From positions 124,001-188,000 of the forward strand of contig NZ_BMSA01000022.1 in the NCBI RefSeq assembly GCF_014648915.1: a stretch of DNA of 64,000 nt. The letters are read 5' to 3'. The DNA comes from Streptomyces phaeofaciens (GTDB lineage Bacteria; Actinomycetota; Actinomycetes; Streptomycetales; Streptomycetaceae). Positions within the stretch are counted from its first letter, which is position 1, and each line of letters opens with the position of its first letter. This document shows, in pieces, positions 17,065-27,198 of this stretch. The translations under genes and the position numbers were made by a program. The notes under the pieces were generated by a model, which had not been told where the DNA came from, did no database searches, and saw nothing but the letters and a program-made list of their open reading frames with translations.

Positions 17065-17074
17065 ACCGGCCCGC

Positions 17075-17151
17075 CCGGAGGCGAGGAATTGACGGCGCGT
17101 CAAGGAATTTCCCCTATCAGGGTGACAGCGCTAAAGGTTCCTCGCCTCCGG
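17075..17151. repeat. Nested inverted repeats after the MFS gene
   Basis: Outer 14-bp perfect arms (CCGGAGGCGAGGAA at 17075-17088 and its complement at 17138-17151) enclose a smaller palindrome TTGACGGCGCGTCAA (17089-17103), GGAATTTCC (17104-17112) and CCCTATCAGGG. It starts 10 nt past the stop codon. It may act as a terminator, but the layered structure is more elaborate than the other terminators in this window. Confidence 0.6.
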
Positions 17152-17323
17152 CACGTCCCGCAGGTCACAGTTAGTCAAGCCCTCCGGATGGCAGGGCGAC
17201 CAGGGCGAGCGGCGCGCTGCCGGAGGGGGACAGCGCGCCGCCGGCCCCGGAACCGGCGGGCATGGACCGCGCGTCACGGGTTACCCGGCCAAGGAAACAA
17301 CCCCGGAGGACAGGGAGTCGGCG

Positions 17324-17665
17324 ATGGCCGGCTTCGGACACCGAACGCGCAGGTACCCCCGCTCACGTGGCCGTATGGGGTCAGGATGGGGGTCCCCCCG
17401 GTCGAGCGAAGCCGAGACTGGGGGAGGGACGGATCGCGCGACGCTCGGCATCGTCGGCCTCGTCTGCGCCGTCGCGGGCTTCTTCGCCCTGGGCATCGTC
17501 CTCGGCCCCGCGGCGATCGTCCTCGGCCGGCTCTCCATGGGCCGCGGCCGCTCGGGTTCCCGCCCGCTCCCCGCCGTCATCGCCGTCGCCCTGGGTGCGA
17601 TCGACACCCTGCCGGCGATCATCTGGCCGGCGGGGGCGGCGGGCCCGGGGGGTGGCCGGCTCTGA
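17324..17665 (+). CDS. Small DUF4190-like membrane protein
   Basis: The 113-residue product has two hydrophobic segments after residue 38 (ATLGIVGLVCAVAGFFALGI then LPAVIAVALGAIDTLPAIIW), in the pattern of DUF4190 proteins. The ATG is preceded by GGAGG at 12-nt spacing. Codons about 24-34 are formed by a hairpin repeat of a type seen between Streptomyces genes, so the N-terminal region is unusual and may be the result of an insertion. The 3' end overlaps the convergent ion-channel gene by 47 nt. Existence of the gene is likely but its start is uncertain. Confidence 0.6.
   Translation: MAGFGHRTRRYPRSRGRMGSGWGSPRSSEAETGGGTDRATLGIVGLVCAVAGFFALGIVLGPAAIVLGRLSMGRGRSGSRPLPAVIAVALGAIDTLPAIIWPAGAAGPGGGRL
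17393..17425. repeat. Streptomyces-type short hairpin repeat inside a small gene
   Basis: TCCCCCCGGTC and GACTGGGGGA flank GAGCGAAGCCGA. Near-identical C/G-tract hairpins with a GAGCGAAGC-type core recur between genes in Streptomyces genomes. Here it lies in the coding part of the DUF4190-like gene. Copy number in this genome cannot be seen from one window. Confidence 0.55.
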
Positions 17666-18410
17666 GCGCGGGCACCACCTCGCGGCGCGGCTCCCGCAAC
17701 GCGGCGACCTCCGCCCGCAGCGCCCGTACCTCTTCCGTCAGGGCCCGGATGGCCTCCGTCTGGGCGCGCTCCTCGACGTCGTCCTTCTCGAAGCGCTCGA
17801 TGAACCAGGCGGCGATGTTGGCGGTGACGACACCCAGCAGGGCGATGCCCGAGAGCATCAGGCCGACCGCGATCACGCGGCCCAGGCCGGTGGTGGGGGC
17901 GTGGTCGCCGTAGCCCACCGTCGTCATCGTCGTGAACGACCACCACACGGCGTCACCCAGTGTGCGGATGTTCCCCTCGGGCGACTCCCGTTCCACCGAC
18001 AGCACCGCGAGCGAGCCGAACATCAGCAGTCCGACCACCGACCCGGCCACGTACGTCGTGACCCGGATCTGCGAGGCCATCCGCGCCCGTCGCCCCACCA
18101 GCAGCAGCGTCGACACCAGCCGCAGCAGCCGCAGCGGCTGGATCAGCGGCAGCACCACCGCGCACAGGTCCATCCAGTGGGTACGGACGAACTCCCGCCG
18201 CTCGGGCGCCAGCGCCAGCCGCACCAGGTAGTCCGCGGTGAACGCCGCCCACACCACCCACTCGACGACCGTGCACGCCGTCGTCAGCGAGTGCCCGGCC
18301 GAGGTGTCCACGATCGGCACGGCGTAGGCCACGGCGAACACCACGGCAAGGGCCAGCAGCGGCCGCTGCGTCCACATCTCCCACCGGGCCTGAGCCGTTC
18401 CCTCGCGCAT
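17619..18410 (-). CDS. Voltage-gated-type potassium channel subunit
   Basis: A 263-residue protein with an N-terminal four-helix sensor-like region, including an S4-like stretch (RLLRLVSTLLLVGRRARM), followed by the pore: outer helix, pore helix WWSFTTMTTVGYGDHAPTT with the K+ selectivity filter TVGYGD, and inner helix. The C-terminus is a cytosolic coiled coil (EVRALRAEVAALREPRREV) that probably assembles the tetramer, then a proline-rich tail. Length fits the KvAP-like bacterial group. Divalent or ligand-binding RCK domains are absent. It is convergent and overlapping with the DUF4190-like gene. Confidence 0.92.
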   Translation of the reverse strand: MREGTAQARWEMWTQRPLLALAVVFAVAYAVPIVDTSAGHSLTTACTVVEWVVWAAFTADYLVRLALAPERREFVRTHWMDLCAVVLPLIQPLRLLRLVSTLLLVGRRARMASQIRVTTYVAGSVVGLLMFGSLAVLSVERESPEGNIRTLGDAVWWSFTTMTTVGYGDHAPTTGLGRVIAVGLMLSGIALLGVVTANIAAWFIERFEKDDVEERAQTEAIRALTEEVRALRAEVAALREPRREVVPALRAGHPPGPPPPPAR

Positions 18411-18489
18411 GGACGCATCGTAAAGAACATGTAAGAGCGGCGGGGCCGTCGGCCCCGCCGCCCTTCATCCGTTCCCGCCGGGCACGGCG

Positions 18490-21222
<2,733 letters not shown>

Positions 21223-21626
21223 GCTGGTCCTTACCTGTCAGAGGGCTGTGTGGGGCTGTGTGGGGGACTGCTGCTCTTGCCGCTGTTCTCGCTGTTCTCC
21301 GCCGGTTCTCCGGTACCTGCACCGCCCCCATCGTGTACCTCGGGCGCTCAAACGTCATCTCTACCCAGAGGTAACCGGTACCTGTTCGAAACCCGTACCC
21401 TTGGATGGTTCCCAAACACGCAAACAGGGCAGATAGGTGTGGTGTATGTCACCTAAGGCCCGGATAGCGTGCCTGGAGTTGCGTCGACACGGCCAGGATC
21501 GTCACCGTTTCGGCGGTCTGAACCGCCGGGTACTTGCGCGATCCGCCCCGCCCGTGTGGACTACGGCCAATGCTTCGCGCACGCGCGTGGCTGAGTTATT
21601 CCCAAGACATGATCAGGAGGCAACCC
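21223..21626. other. 404-bp divergent intergenic region between aceE and DUF3052
   Basis: No gene is seen. The half nearest aceE has a short tandem repeat (CTGTGTGGGG twice, near 21246) and pyrimidine-rich sequence. CCGGTACCTG occurs twice as a direct repeat (21310-21319 and 21375-21384), and TACCTC/GAGGTA form an inverted pair between them. These could be regulator sites for aceE; no convincing -35/-10 pair was identified by eye. Confidence 0.4.
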
Positions 21627-22064
21627 GTGAGCGCGACCGCGGACCACGCGGAGGAGCGGACGAGCCCTGCCGTCAGGCTGGGGTTCCAGCCCGAGCAGGT
21701 GGTCCAGGAGATCGGCTACGACGACGACGTCGATCAGGAGCTCCGCGAGTCCATCGAGGAAGTCATCGGCAGCGACCTGGTGGACGAGGAGTACGACGAC
21801 GTGGCCGACGCCGTCGTGCTCTGGTTCCGCGACGATGACGGCGACCTGACGGATGCGCTGGTGGACGCCACCACGTACATCGAAGAAGGCGGCTCGATCC
21901 TCCTCCTTACGCCGAAGACCGGCCGGGACGGCTATGTGGAGCCGAGCGACATCTCCGAAGCCGCGACGACTGCGGGTCTCTCGGCCAGCAAGAGCGTCAG
22001 CGTGGGCAAGGACTGGAGCGGCAGCCGGCTGGTGACGCCCAAGGCCGCCAAGACCAAGAAGTGA
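21627..22064 (+). CDS. DUF3052 family protein
   Basis: A 145-residue acidic cytosolic protein starting VSATADHAEERTSPAVRLGF at a GTG with AGGAGG 6 nt upstream; the ATG six codons earlier overlaps that ribosome site and is unlikely. The family is conserved in actinobacteria with unknown function. The middle is rich in Asp/Glu (EVIGSDLVDEEYDDVADAVV), the C-terminus basic (TPKAAKTKK). It is divergent from aceE and followed by a terminator and a peroxiredoxin gene. Confidence 0.88.
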   Translation: MSATADHAEERTSPAVRLGFQPEQVVQEIGYDDDVDQELRESIEEVIGSDLVDEEYDDVADAVVLWFRDDDGDLTDALVDATTYIEEGGSILLLTPKTGRDGYVEPSDISEAATTAGLSASKSVSVGKDWSGSRLVTPKAAKTKK

Positions 22065-22078
22065 CGTGACCGGACCGA

Positions 22079-22111
22079 CGGACGGGACGGGCCGCCGTGC
22101 CCGCCCGTCCG
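22079..22111 (+). terminator. Terminator after the DUF3052 gene
   Basis: CGGACGGGACGGGC pairs with GCCCGCCCGTCCG except for one bulged A, with a 6-nt loop, 15 nt after the stop codon. Confidence 0.6.
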
Positions 22112-22180
22112 CCGGTTTCCGGAGATCGCCTGCGTAGGGTGGTGTCACCCAGACAGCCCCACCGAAGGGACATCCCCGCG

Positions 22181-22639
22181 ATGGCGATCCAGGTCGGCGA
22201 CAAGGCACCCGACTTCGAGCTCAAGGACAACCACGGCCGTGCCGTGAAGCTCTCCGACTTCCGGGGCAGCAAGAACGTCGTCCTGCTCTTCTACCCCTTC
22301 GCCTTCACCGGCGTGTGCACCGGCGAGCTGTGCGAGGTGCGCGACAACCTGCCGAAGTTCTCCGACCGCGACACCCAGGTGCTCGCGGTCTCCAACGACT
22401 CCATCCACACCCTGCGCGTCTTCGCCGAGCAGGAGGGTCTGGAGTACCCGCTGCTCAGCGACTTCTGGCCGCACGGCGAGGTCAGCCGCGCCTACGGCGT
22501 CTTCGCCGAGGACAAGGGCTGCGCGGTCCGCGGCACCTTCGTCATCGACAAGGACGGCCTGGTGCGCTGGACCGTCGTCAACGCGCTGCCGGACGCCCGT
22601 GACCTCGGCGAGTACGTCGCGGCACTCGACGCGCTCTGA
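22181..22639 (+). CDS. Peroxiredoxin (AhpE / PrxQ-like)
   Basis: A 152-residue thiol peroxidase. The peroxidatic cysteine is Cys46 in the motif PFAFTGVC, with the upstream proline and threonine of the PxxxTxxC active site. A second cysteine, Cys51, is five residues later, the spacing of the resolving cysteine in PrxQ/BCP enzymes, so it is probably an intramolecular 2-Cys enzyme, whereas mycobacterial AhpE is 1-Cys. GAAGGG lies 10 nt before the ATG. It should reduce peroxides in the cytosol with thioredoxin or mycothiol as reductant; the reductant is not shown by sequence. Confidence 0.93.
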   Translation: MAIQVGDKAPDFELKDNHGRAVKLSDFRGSKNVVLLFYPFAFTGVCTGELCEVRDNLPKFSDRDTQVLAVSNDSIHTLRVFAEQEGLEYPLLSDFWPHGEVSRAYGVFAEDKGCAVRGTFVIDKDGLVRWTVVNALPDARDLGEYVAALDAL

Positions 22640-22687
22640 GCACTCCGTGCCCGGGCCCCGGGTCCTCCCGGCTCCCGGGGCGCCTCC

Positions 22688-22708
22688 GGGACGCCCCTGG
22701 GGCGTCCC
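22688..22708 (+). terminator. Terminator after the peroxiredoxin gene
   Basis: GGGACGCC and GGCGTCCC form a tight GC hairpin within a longer GC-rich stretch (22645-22712) that holds further potential stems. It separates the peroxiredoxin gene from the terD block. Confidence 0.6.
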
Positions 22709-22770
22709 CGGTGTGTACCGACACCTCGATTCTTCGGTTCCAGGGCCTGCGAGGGGCGGGAACCCGTTAC

Positions 22771-22790
22771 TAGGATCGACTCGTTGATCC
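22771..22790 (+). promoter_or_regulatory. Putative promoter and dyad of the first terD gene
   Basis: TAGGAT (22771-22776) fits the Streptomyces -10 pattern TAGPuPuT. It overlaps a near-palindrome with ends GGATC and GATCC (22773-22790). GGGAAC lies at 22758, so an ECF-type -35 is also conceivable. The untranslated leader would be about 60 nt. Confidence 0.4.
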
Positions 22791-22842
22791 GATATCCAAC
22801 GCACGACGGGGCTTCCCGCCCCTGGACACCAATGGAGGACTC

Positions 22843-23418
22843 GTGGGAGTCAGCCTCAGCAAGGGCGGCAACGTATCGCTGACCAAGGAGGCCCCGGGCC
22901 TGACCGCGGTCATCGTCGGTCTGGGGTGGGACGTCCGCACCACGACCGGCACCGACTTCGACCTGGACGCGAGCGCGCTGCTGCTGAACAACGCCGGCAA
23001 GGTCGGCAGTGACGCGAACTTCGTGTTCTTCAACAACCTCAAGAGCCCCGACGGCTCCGTGGAGCACACCGGTGACAACACCACCGGTGAGGGCGAGGGC
23101 GACGACGAGGCGATCAAGGTCAACCTCGCCTCGGTCCCGGCGGACATCGAGAAGATCGTCTTCCCGGTCTCGATCTACGACGCCGAGAACCGTCAGCAGT
23201 CCTTCGGCCAGGTCCGCAACGCGTTCATCCGCGTGGTGAACCAGGCCGGCGGCGCCGAGATCGCCCGTTACGACCTGAGCGAGGACGCCTCGACGGAGAC
23301 CGCGATGGTCTTCGGCGAGCTCTACCGCCACGGCGCGGAGTGGAAGTTCCGCGCCATCGGCCAGGGCTACGCGTCGGGCCTGCGCGGTATCGCCCAGGAC
23401 TTCGGCGTCAACGTCTGA
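22843..23418 (+). CDS. terD: TerD-family stress protein (1)
   Basis: A 191-residue cytosolic protein with a single TerD domain. It begins MGVSLSKGGNVSLTKEAPGL at a GTG with GGAGG 4 nt upstream. The acidic stretches FDLDASALLL and TGEGEGDDE match the calcium-binding loops known in the family, and the C-terminal GELYRHGAEWKFRAIGQGY is conserved. TerD proteins in Streptomyces have been linked to calcium homeostasis and differentiation. It is the first of two adjacent paralogues (the next begins 166 nt later), followed by terC. Confidence 0.95.
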   Translation: MGVSLSKGGNVSLTKEAPGLTAVIVGLGWDVRTTTGTDFDLDASALLLNNAGKVGSDANFVFFNNLKSPDGSVEHTGDNTTGEGEGDDEAIKVNLASVPADIEKIVFPVSIYDAENRQQSFGQVRNAFIRVVNQAGGAEIARYDLSEDASTETAMVFGELYRHGAEWKFRAIGQGYASGLRGIAQDFGVNV

Positions 23419-23584
23419 CACACCCGGCGCTCTTACGCGCCCGGCGCCGTTCCGTTTGCGCACGGTGCCGGGCGCGCAGGACAACGGGAGAGGTCGTGCG
23501 ACGCCGGCGCGGGACCCACGAGGGACGTCGTGCGGCGCCGGGCGCAGGACATCGGGAAGTACCGTCTCGGGGAGGGACAGCATC

Positions 23585-24160
23585 ATGGGCGTCACGCTCG
23601 CCAAGGGAGGCAACGTCTCCCTGTCCAAGGCCGCGCCGAACCTCACTCAGGTGATGGTCGGGCTCGGCTGGGACGCACGCTCCACCACCGGAGCCCCCTT
23701 CGACCTCGATGCCAGCGCGCTGCTCTGCACCGGCGGCCGGGTCCTCGGGGACGAGTGGTTCGTCTTCTACAACCAGCTCAAGAGCCCGGACGGCTCGGTG
23801 GAGCACACCGGTGACAACCTCACCGGCGAGGGCGACGGCGACGACGAGTCGCTCATCGTCGATCTCCCCAGGGTGCCGGGCCACTGCGACAAGATCGTTT
23901 TTCCGGTCTCCATCCACATGGCCGACGAGCGCGGCCAGACCTTCGGCCAGGTCTCCAACGCGTTCATCCGCGTCGTCAACCAGGCCGACGGCCAGGAACT
24001 CGCCCGCTACGACCTGAGCGAGGACGCGAGCACCGAGACGGCGATGATCTTCGGGGAGCTCTACCGGTACCAGGGCGAATGGAAGTTCCGCGCTGTGGGA
24101 CAGGGGTACGCGTCAGGACTCCGGGGCATCGCTCTAGACTTCGGAGTCAATGTTTCGTAA
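23585..24160 (+). CDS. terD: TerD-family stress protein (2)
   Basis: A 191-residue TerD paralogue, the same length as its neighbour and similar throughout (MGVTLAKGGNVSLSKAAPNL; GDNLTGEGDGDDE). It differs by an extra cysteine in the first domain (ALLCTGG) and in the 90-100 loop. GGAGGGA lies 8 nt before the ATG. Tandem duplication is the simplest origin. The 166-nt gap before it contains two imperfect GCCGGGCGC...GGACA repeats. The acidic calcium-type loops are intact. Confidence 0.95.
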   Translation: MGVTLAKGGNVSLSKAAPNLTQVMVGLGWDARSTTGAPFDLDASALLCTGGRVLGDEWFVFYNQLKSPDGSVEHTGDNLTGEGDGDDESLIVDLPRVPGHCDKIVFPVSIHMADERGQTFGQVSNAFIRVVNQADGQELARYDLSEDASTETAMIFGELYRYQGEWKFRAVGQGYASGLRGIALDFGVNVS

Positions 24161-24188
24161 AGCCGCATACGGCGCGGGGGAGTCCCGC

Positions 24189-24208
24189 CCTCGGACTTTC
24201 GTCCGAGG
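24189..24208 (+). terminator. Hairpin between terD and terC
   Basis: CCTCGGAC, TTTC loop, GTCCGAGG, inside a longer weaker stem (GGGGG...ACCCC). It begins 29 nt after the terD stop and ends 28 nt before the terC start. It may act as a partial terminator or as a processing site that lowers terC expression. Confidence 0.5.
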
Positions 24209-24236
24209 GGACCCCGAACACAGGATTGGGTAGCCA

Positions 24237-25385
24237 GTGGTTCTGAAAACCTTCGGCTGGTCGTTCGCGGTCACCGCGCTCGGCCTGGTCGCAGCGGTCT
24301 TCTACGGGGGGTGGGAGGCCTTCGGCATCGTGGCGATCCTCTCCGTCCTGGAGATCTCGCTGTCCTTCGACAACGCGGTGGTCAACGCCGGAATCCTGAA
24401 GAAGATGAGTGCCTTCTGGCAGAAGATCTTCCTCACCGTCGGCGTGCTCATCGCGGTCTTCGGCATGCGGCTGATCTTCCCTGTCGTGATCGTCGCGATC
24501 AGTGCCAAGATCGGACCGATCGACGCGGTCGACCTCGCGCTCAACGACAAGGACCAGTACCAGGAGATCGTGACCGACGCTCACCCGTCGATCGCGGCCT
24601 TCGGTGGCATGTTCCTGCTGATGATCTTCCTCGACTTCATCTTCGAGGACCGGGACATCAAGTGGCTGGCCTGGCTGGAGCGCCCGCTGGCCAAGCTCGG
24701 CAAGGTCGACATGCTGTCGGTCTGCATCGCCCTGATCGTCCTGATGGTCAGCTCGATGACCTTCGCGGCCCACGCCCACCAGCACGGCGGCGCCCATGTC
24801 GACAAGGCGCAGACGGTCCTCCTCTCAGGAATCGCCGGTCTGATCACCTACATGATTGTCGGCGGTCTCTCCGGCTACTTCGAGGACAAGCTGGAGGAAG
24901 AGGAGGAGCGCGAGCACGAGGAGGAGGAAGAGGCCAGGCGGACCGGCAAGAAGAAGCCGGCCGTCGTCCTCGCCGGCCAGGCCGCGTTCTTCATGTTCCT
25001 CTACCTCGAAGTACTGGACGCGTCCTTCTCCTTCGACGGCGTGATCGGCGCCTTCGCCATCACCAACGACATCGTCCTGATGGCGCTGGGCCTCGGCATC
25101 GGCGCGATGTACGTCCGGTCGCTCACGGTCTACCTGGTCCGCCAGGGCACCCTCGACGACTACGTCTACCTGGAGCACGGCGCCCACTACGCGATCGGCG
25201 CCCTCGCCGTGCTCCTGCTCGTCACGATCCAGTACGAGATCCACGAGGTCATCACCGGCCTCGTCGGCGTCGTCCTGATCGCCTGGTCCTTCTGGTCCTC
25301 CGTGCGCCGCAACCGCGCGCTGGCGGCCGCGGAGGGAAAAGCCCACGGCTCGGACGAGAAGACTGAGGTCTCGTCCGGGGTGTGA
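24237..25385 (+). CDS. terC: TerC-family integral membrane protein
   Basis: A 382-residue protein with about nine hydrophobic segments. The two-fold acidic motif of the TerC/Alx family is present in helix 2 (EISLSFDNAVVNAGIL) and again in the second half (EVLDASFSFDGVIGAFAIT). A charged cytosolic loop (EEEEREHEEEEEARRTGKKK) separates the halves. TerC relatives export manganese or act with TerD proteins at the membrane. The GTG start has no strong ribosome site. It lies between TerD genes, so it is probably the membrane partner of this block. Ion specificity is not determined. Confidence 0.94.
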   Translation: MVLKTFGWSFAVTALGLVAAVFYGGWEAFGIVAILSVLEISLSFDNAVVNAGILKKMSAFWQKIFLTVGVLIAVFGMRLIFPVVIVAISAKIGPIDAVDLALNDKDQYQEIVTDAHPSIAAFGGMFLLMIFLDFIFEDRDIKWLAWLERPLAKLGKVDMLSVCIALIVLMVSSMTFAAHAHQHGGAHVDKAQTVLLSGIAGLITYMIVGGLSGYFEDKLEEEEEREHEEEEEARRTGKKKPAVVLAGQAAFFMFLYLEVLDASFSFDGVIGAFAITNDIVLMALGLGIGAMYVRSLTVYLVRQGTLDDYVYLEHGAHYAIGALAVLLLVTIQYEIHEVITGLVGVVLIAWSFWSSVRRNRALAAAEGKAHGSDEKTEVSSGV

Positions 25386-25490
25386 TCACCTTCGCGGTGA
25401 GGAACGCTCTTGTGCGGGGCGGTCGTCGAGGAGATGTCCTCCGCGGCCGCCCCGCCGGTCTATCCAGTGGCAGCCGACGTGGGGGCGGGA

Positions 25491-26228
25491 ATGGGTTTCT
25501 TCGACGGGCTCTTGGGCAGCCGCTCGGCCGACTTCGACTCCGGCAGCGCGGCCAGCAACGCGATCGAACTGACCAAACGGCACCATCAGGTCTCCCTGAC
25601 CAAGCAGGGCGCGGCCACCGGGAACCTGCGGGTCAACCTGACCTGGCGGATGCGGACGTCCGACATCGGCGGACCGCACCGGGAGAGCCTGCTGCGCCAC
25701 CCCTTCAAGGCGCTGCGGCCCCCGGAGGTGCTCGGGCACAGCCAGAGCATGGTCAACGTCGACCTCGACCTCGGCTGCCTGTACGAGCTGGCCGACGGCA
25801 CCAAGGGCGTCGTCCAGCCGCTGGGCGGGCTGCTCGGGGACGTGAACGCGCCGCCGTACGTCAAGCTCAGCGGGGACGACCGGTTCGGCTCGGCGTCCGG
25901 GGAGACGATGTACGTCAACCTCGACCACCGGGACGACATCAAGCGGCTGCTGGTCTTCGTCTACATCTACGACCAGACGCCGGCGTTCGACCGTACGCAC
26001 GCGATGGTGACGCTGTTCCCGAGCAACGGCCCGCGGATCGAGGTGGGCCTCGACGAGCGGCATCCCCAGGCGCGCTCCTGCGCGGTGGTCATGATCGAGA
26101 ACGTGAAGGGGGAGCTGATCGTGCGGCGGGAGGTGCGCTTCGTCTACGGGTTCCAGGGCGAGCTGGACCGGCTGTACGGGTGGGGACTCCAGTGGGGGCG
26201 GGGCTACAAGACCAAGGTCGAGAAGTAG
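25491..26228 (+). CDS. TerD-domain protein, TerA-like
   Basis: A 245-residue cytosolic protein that starts MGFFDGLLGSRSADFDSGSA; upstream in-frame ATGs (25410, 25434) have no ribosome site. After a 40-residue leader it has a TerD-fold domain (MVNVDLDLGCLYELADGTKG, then MYVNLDHRDDIKRLLVFVYI), with the ending FVYGFQGELDRLYGWGLQWGRG. This resembles the TerA-like tellurium-resistance proteins more than the 191-residue TerDs. It follows terC by 105 nt on the same strand and converges on another terD-type gene. Confidence 0.88.
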   Translation: MGFFDGLLGSRSADFDSGSAASNAIELTKRHHQVSLTKQGAATGNLRVNLTWRMRTSDIGGPHRESLLRHPFKALRPPEVLGHSQSMVNVDLDLGCLYELADGTKGVVQPLGGLLGDVNAPPYVKLSGDDRFGSASGETMYVNLDHRDDIKRLLVFVYIYDQTPAFDRTHAMVTLFPSNGPRIEVGLDERHPQARSCAVVMIENVKGELIVRREVRFVYGFQGELDRLYGWGLQWGRGYKTKVEK

Positions 26229-26246
26229 CCCCGCGCGGACTCGCGC

Positions 26247-26289
26247 CCGTCACCGCCCGATGAACCGCCCCGTCACCGCCCGATGAACT
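26247..26289. repeat. 20-nt tandem duplication at a terD-type gene end
   Basis: CCCGTCACCGCCCGATGAAC occurs twice with a 23-nt period. The right-hand copy holds the last codons and stop of the minus-strand terD-type gene, and the left-hand copy repeats them just beyond the stop. Confidence 0.6.
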
Positions 26290-27022
26290 GCGGGCCCTGC
26301 GGCGGCAGCCTGAAGGGGCCGTCCGGGTAGCCGTACCCGTGCGTCGGCAGGTTGGCCGGGTAGCCGTACGCCGGCTGCTGCTGGGGGACGGCGGACGTCG
26401 GCTGCTCGGGGGGCAGGGGCTGGGACAGGCTCGGGGTCGGCGGCAGCGGGGCCGGCGTGGGGTCCGAGGCGGCCGCCTCCTCCGACTCGTCGACCGAGAT
26501 GCCGAAGTCCGTCGCCAGGCCCTTGAGGCCGTTGGAGTATCCCTCGCCGAGCGCGCGGAACTTCCAGCCGTCGCCGCGGCGGTACAGTTCGCCACAGATC
26601 AGCGCGGTCTCCTCGCCGGTCTCCGGGCGGATGTCGAAGGTCGCCAGGGGCTCGCCGTCGGTCGCCGCGTCGTACAGCAAAATGGTGAGGGAGCGTACGC
26701 GGTCGAAGGTGACGCCGTCCGCCGAAGCGACCAGGAGAATCTGGCTGACGCCGGGCTCGACACCGGTCAGATCTGTCTGGATGGTGTCGGTGAGGCCCTC
26801 GGCGACCCGCTTCTTGCCGAGCCGCCAGACCTTCCCGGCGGGGTGCCGGGGCTGGTTGTAGAAGACGAAGTCCTCGTCGGAGCGCACACGGCCGTCGGGA
26901 CCGAGGAGCAGCGCGGAGGCGTCGACGTCCGGGACCCCCTGTCCGGGTGTCCAGCGCAGCACGGCGCGCACCGTGGTGGCCTTGAGCGGGACGTTGGACC
27001 CCTTCAGCATCGCGTGCGTCAT
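26273..27022 (-). CDS. TerD-family protein with proline/glutamine/tyrosine-rich tail
   Basis: A 249-residue protein. Residues 1-175 form a TerD domain (VDASALLLGPDGRVRSDEDF; GELYRRGDGWKFRALGEGYS), and the last 70 residues are a low-complexity tail with PPxP, PQQQ and GYGYP motifs that probably is disordered. It is the only TerD in the block on the minus strand and is divergent from the HpcH-like lyase gene, so the 176-bp gap should hold promoters for both. The calcium-type acidic loop GEGDDE of the other TerDs is replaced by a different sequence here. Confidence 0.9.
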   Translation of the reverse strand: MTHAMLKGSNVPLKATTVRAVLRWTPGQGVPDVDASALLLGPDGRVRSDEDFVFYNQPRHPAGKVWRLGKKRVAEGLTDTIQTDLTGVEPGVSQILLVASADGVTFDRVRSLTILLYDAATDGEPLATFDIRPETGEETALICGELYRRGDGWKFRALGEGYSNGLKGLATDFGISVDESEEAAASDPTPAPLPPTPSLSQPLPPEQPTSAVPQQQPAYGYPANLPTHGYGYPDGPFRLPPQGPQFIGR

Positions 27023-27073
27023 GCGGTCATCCTGCCCTCTCGGTCCTGATCACGACAACGCGGGGGGTAAGGG

Positions 27074-27122
27074 AACTCGCACGGGCGAGTTACCTGAAAT
27101 TCATGCCCGGGGGGAACCCCCG
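27074..27122. promoter_or_regulatory. Two hairpins in the terD / lyase divergent region
   Basis: AACTCGC, ACGG, GCGAGTT (27074-27091) is followed by CGGGGG, GAA, CCCCCG (27108-27122). The first is also bracketed by GTAA/TTAC. They lie 77-125 nt before the lyase start and could be an operator plus a leader hairpin. Confidence 0.45.
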
Positions 27123-27198
27123 ACATGGACTTCTACGTACTATTACCGGCCACCTCTTACTCAATCCACAGTCTTACCGTGCGTCACGGGGGAGATTT

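Noticed and set aside
15412..17103. A 563-codon minus-strand frame opposite the MFS exporter
   Set aside because: Composition is Arg/Asp/Glu/His-rich and repetitive, a shadow of the third-position GC bias of the exporter gene.
21310..21384. Direct repeat CCGGTACCTG as a defined regulator site for aceE
   Set aside because: Two 10-bp copies contain a KpnI-like palindrome that is not rare; I could not connect it with a known regulator, so it is only mentioned in the intergenic entry.
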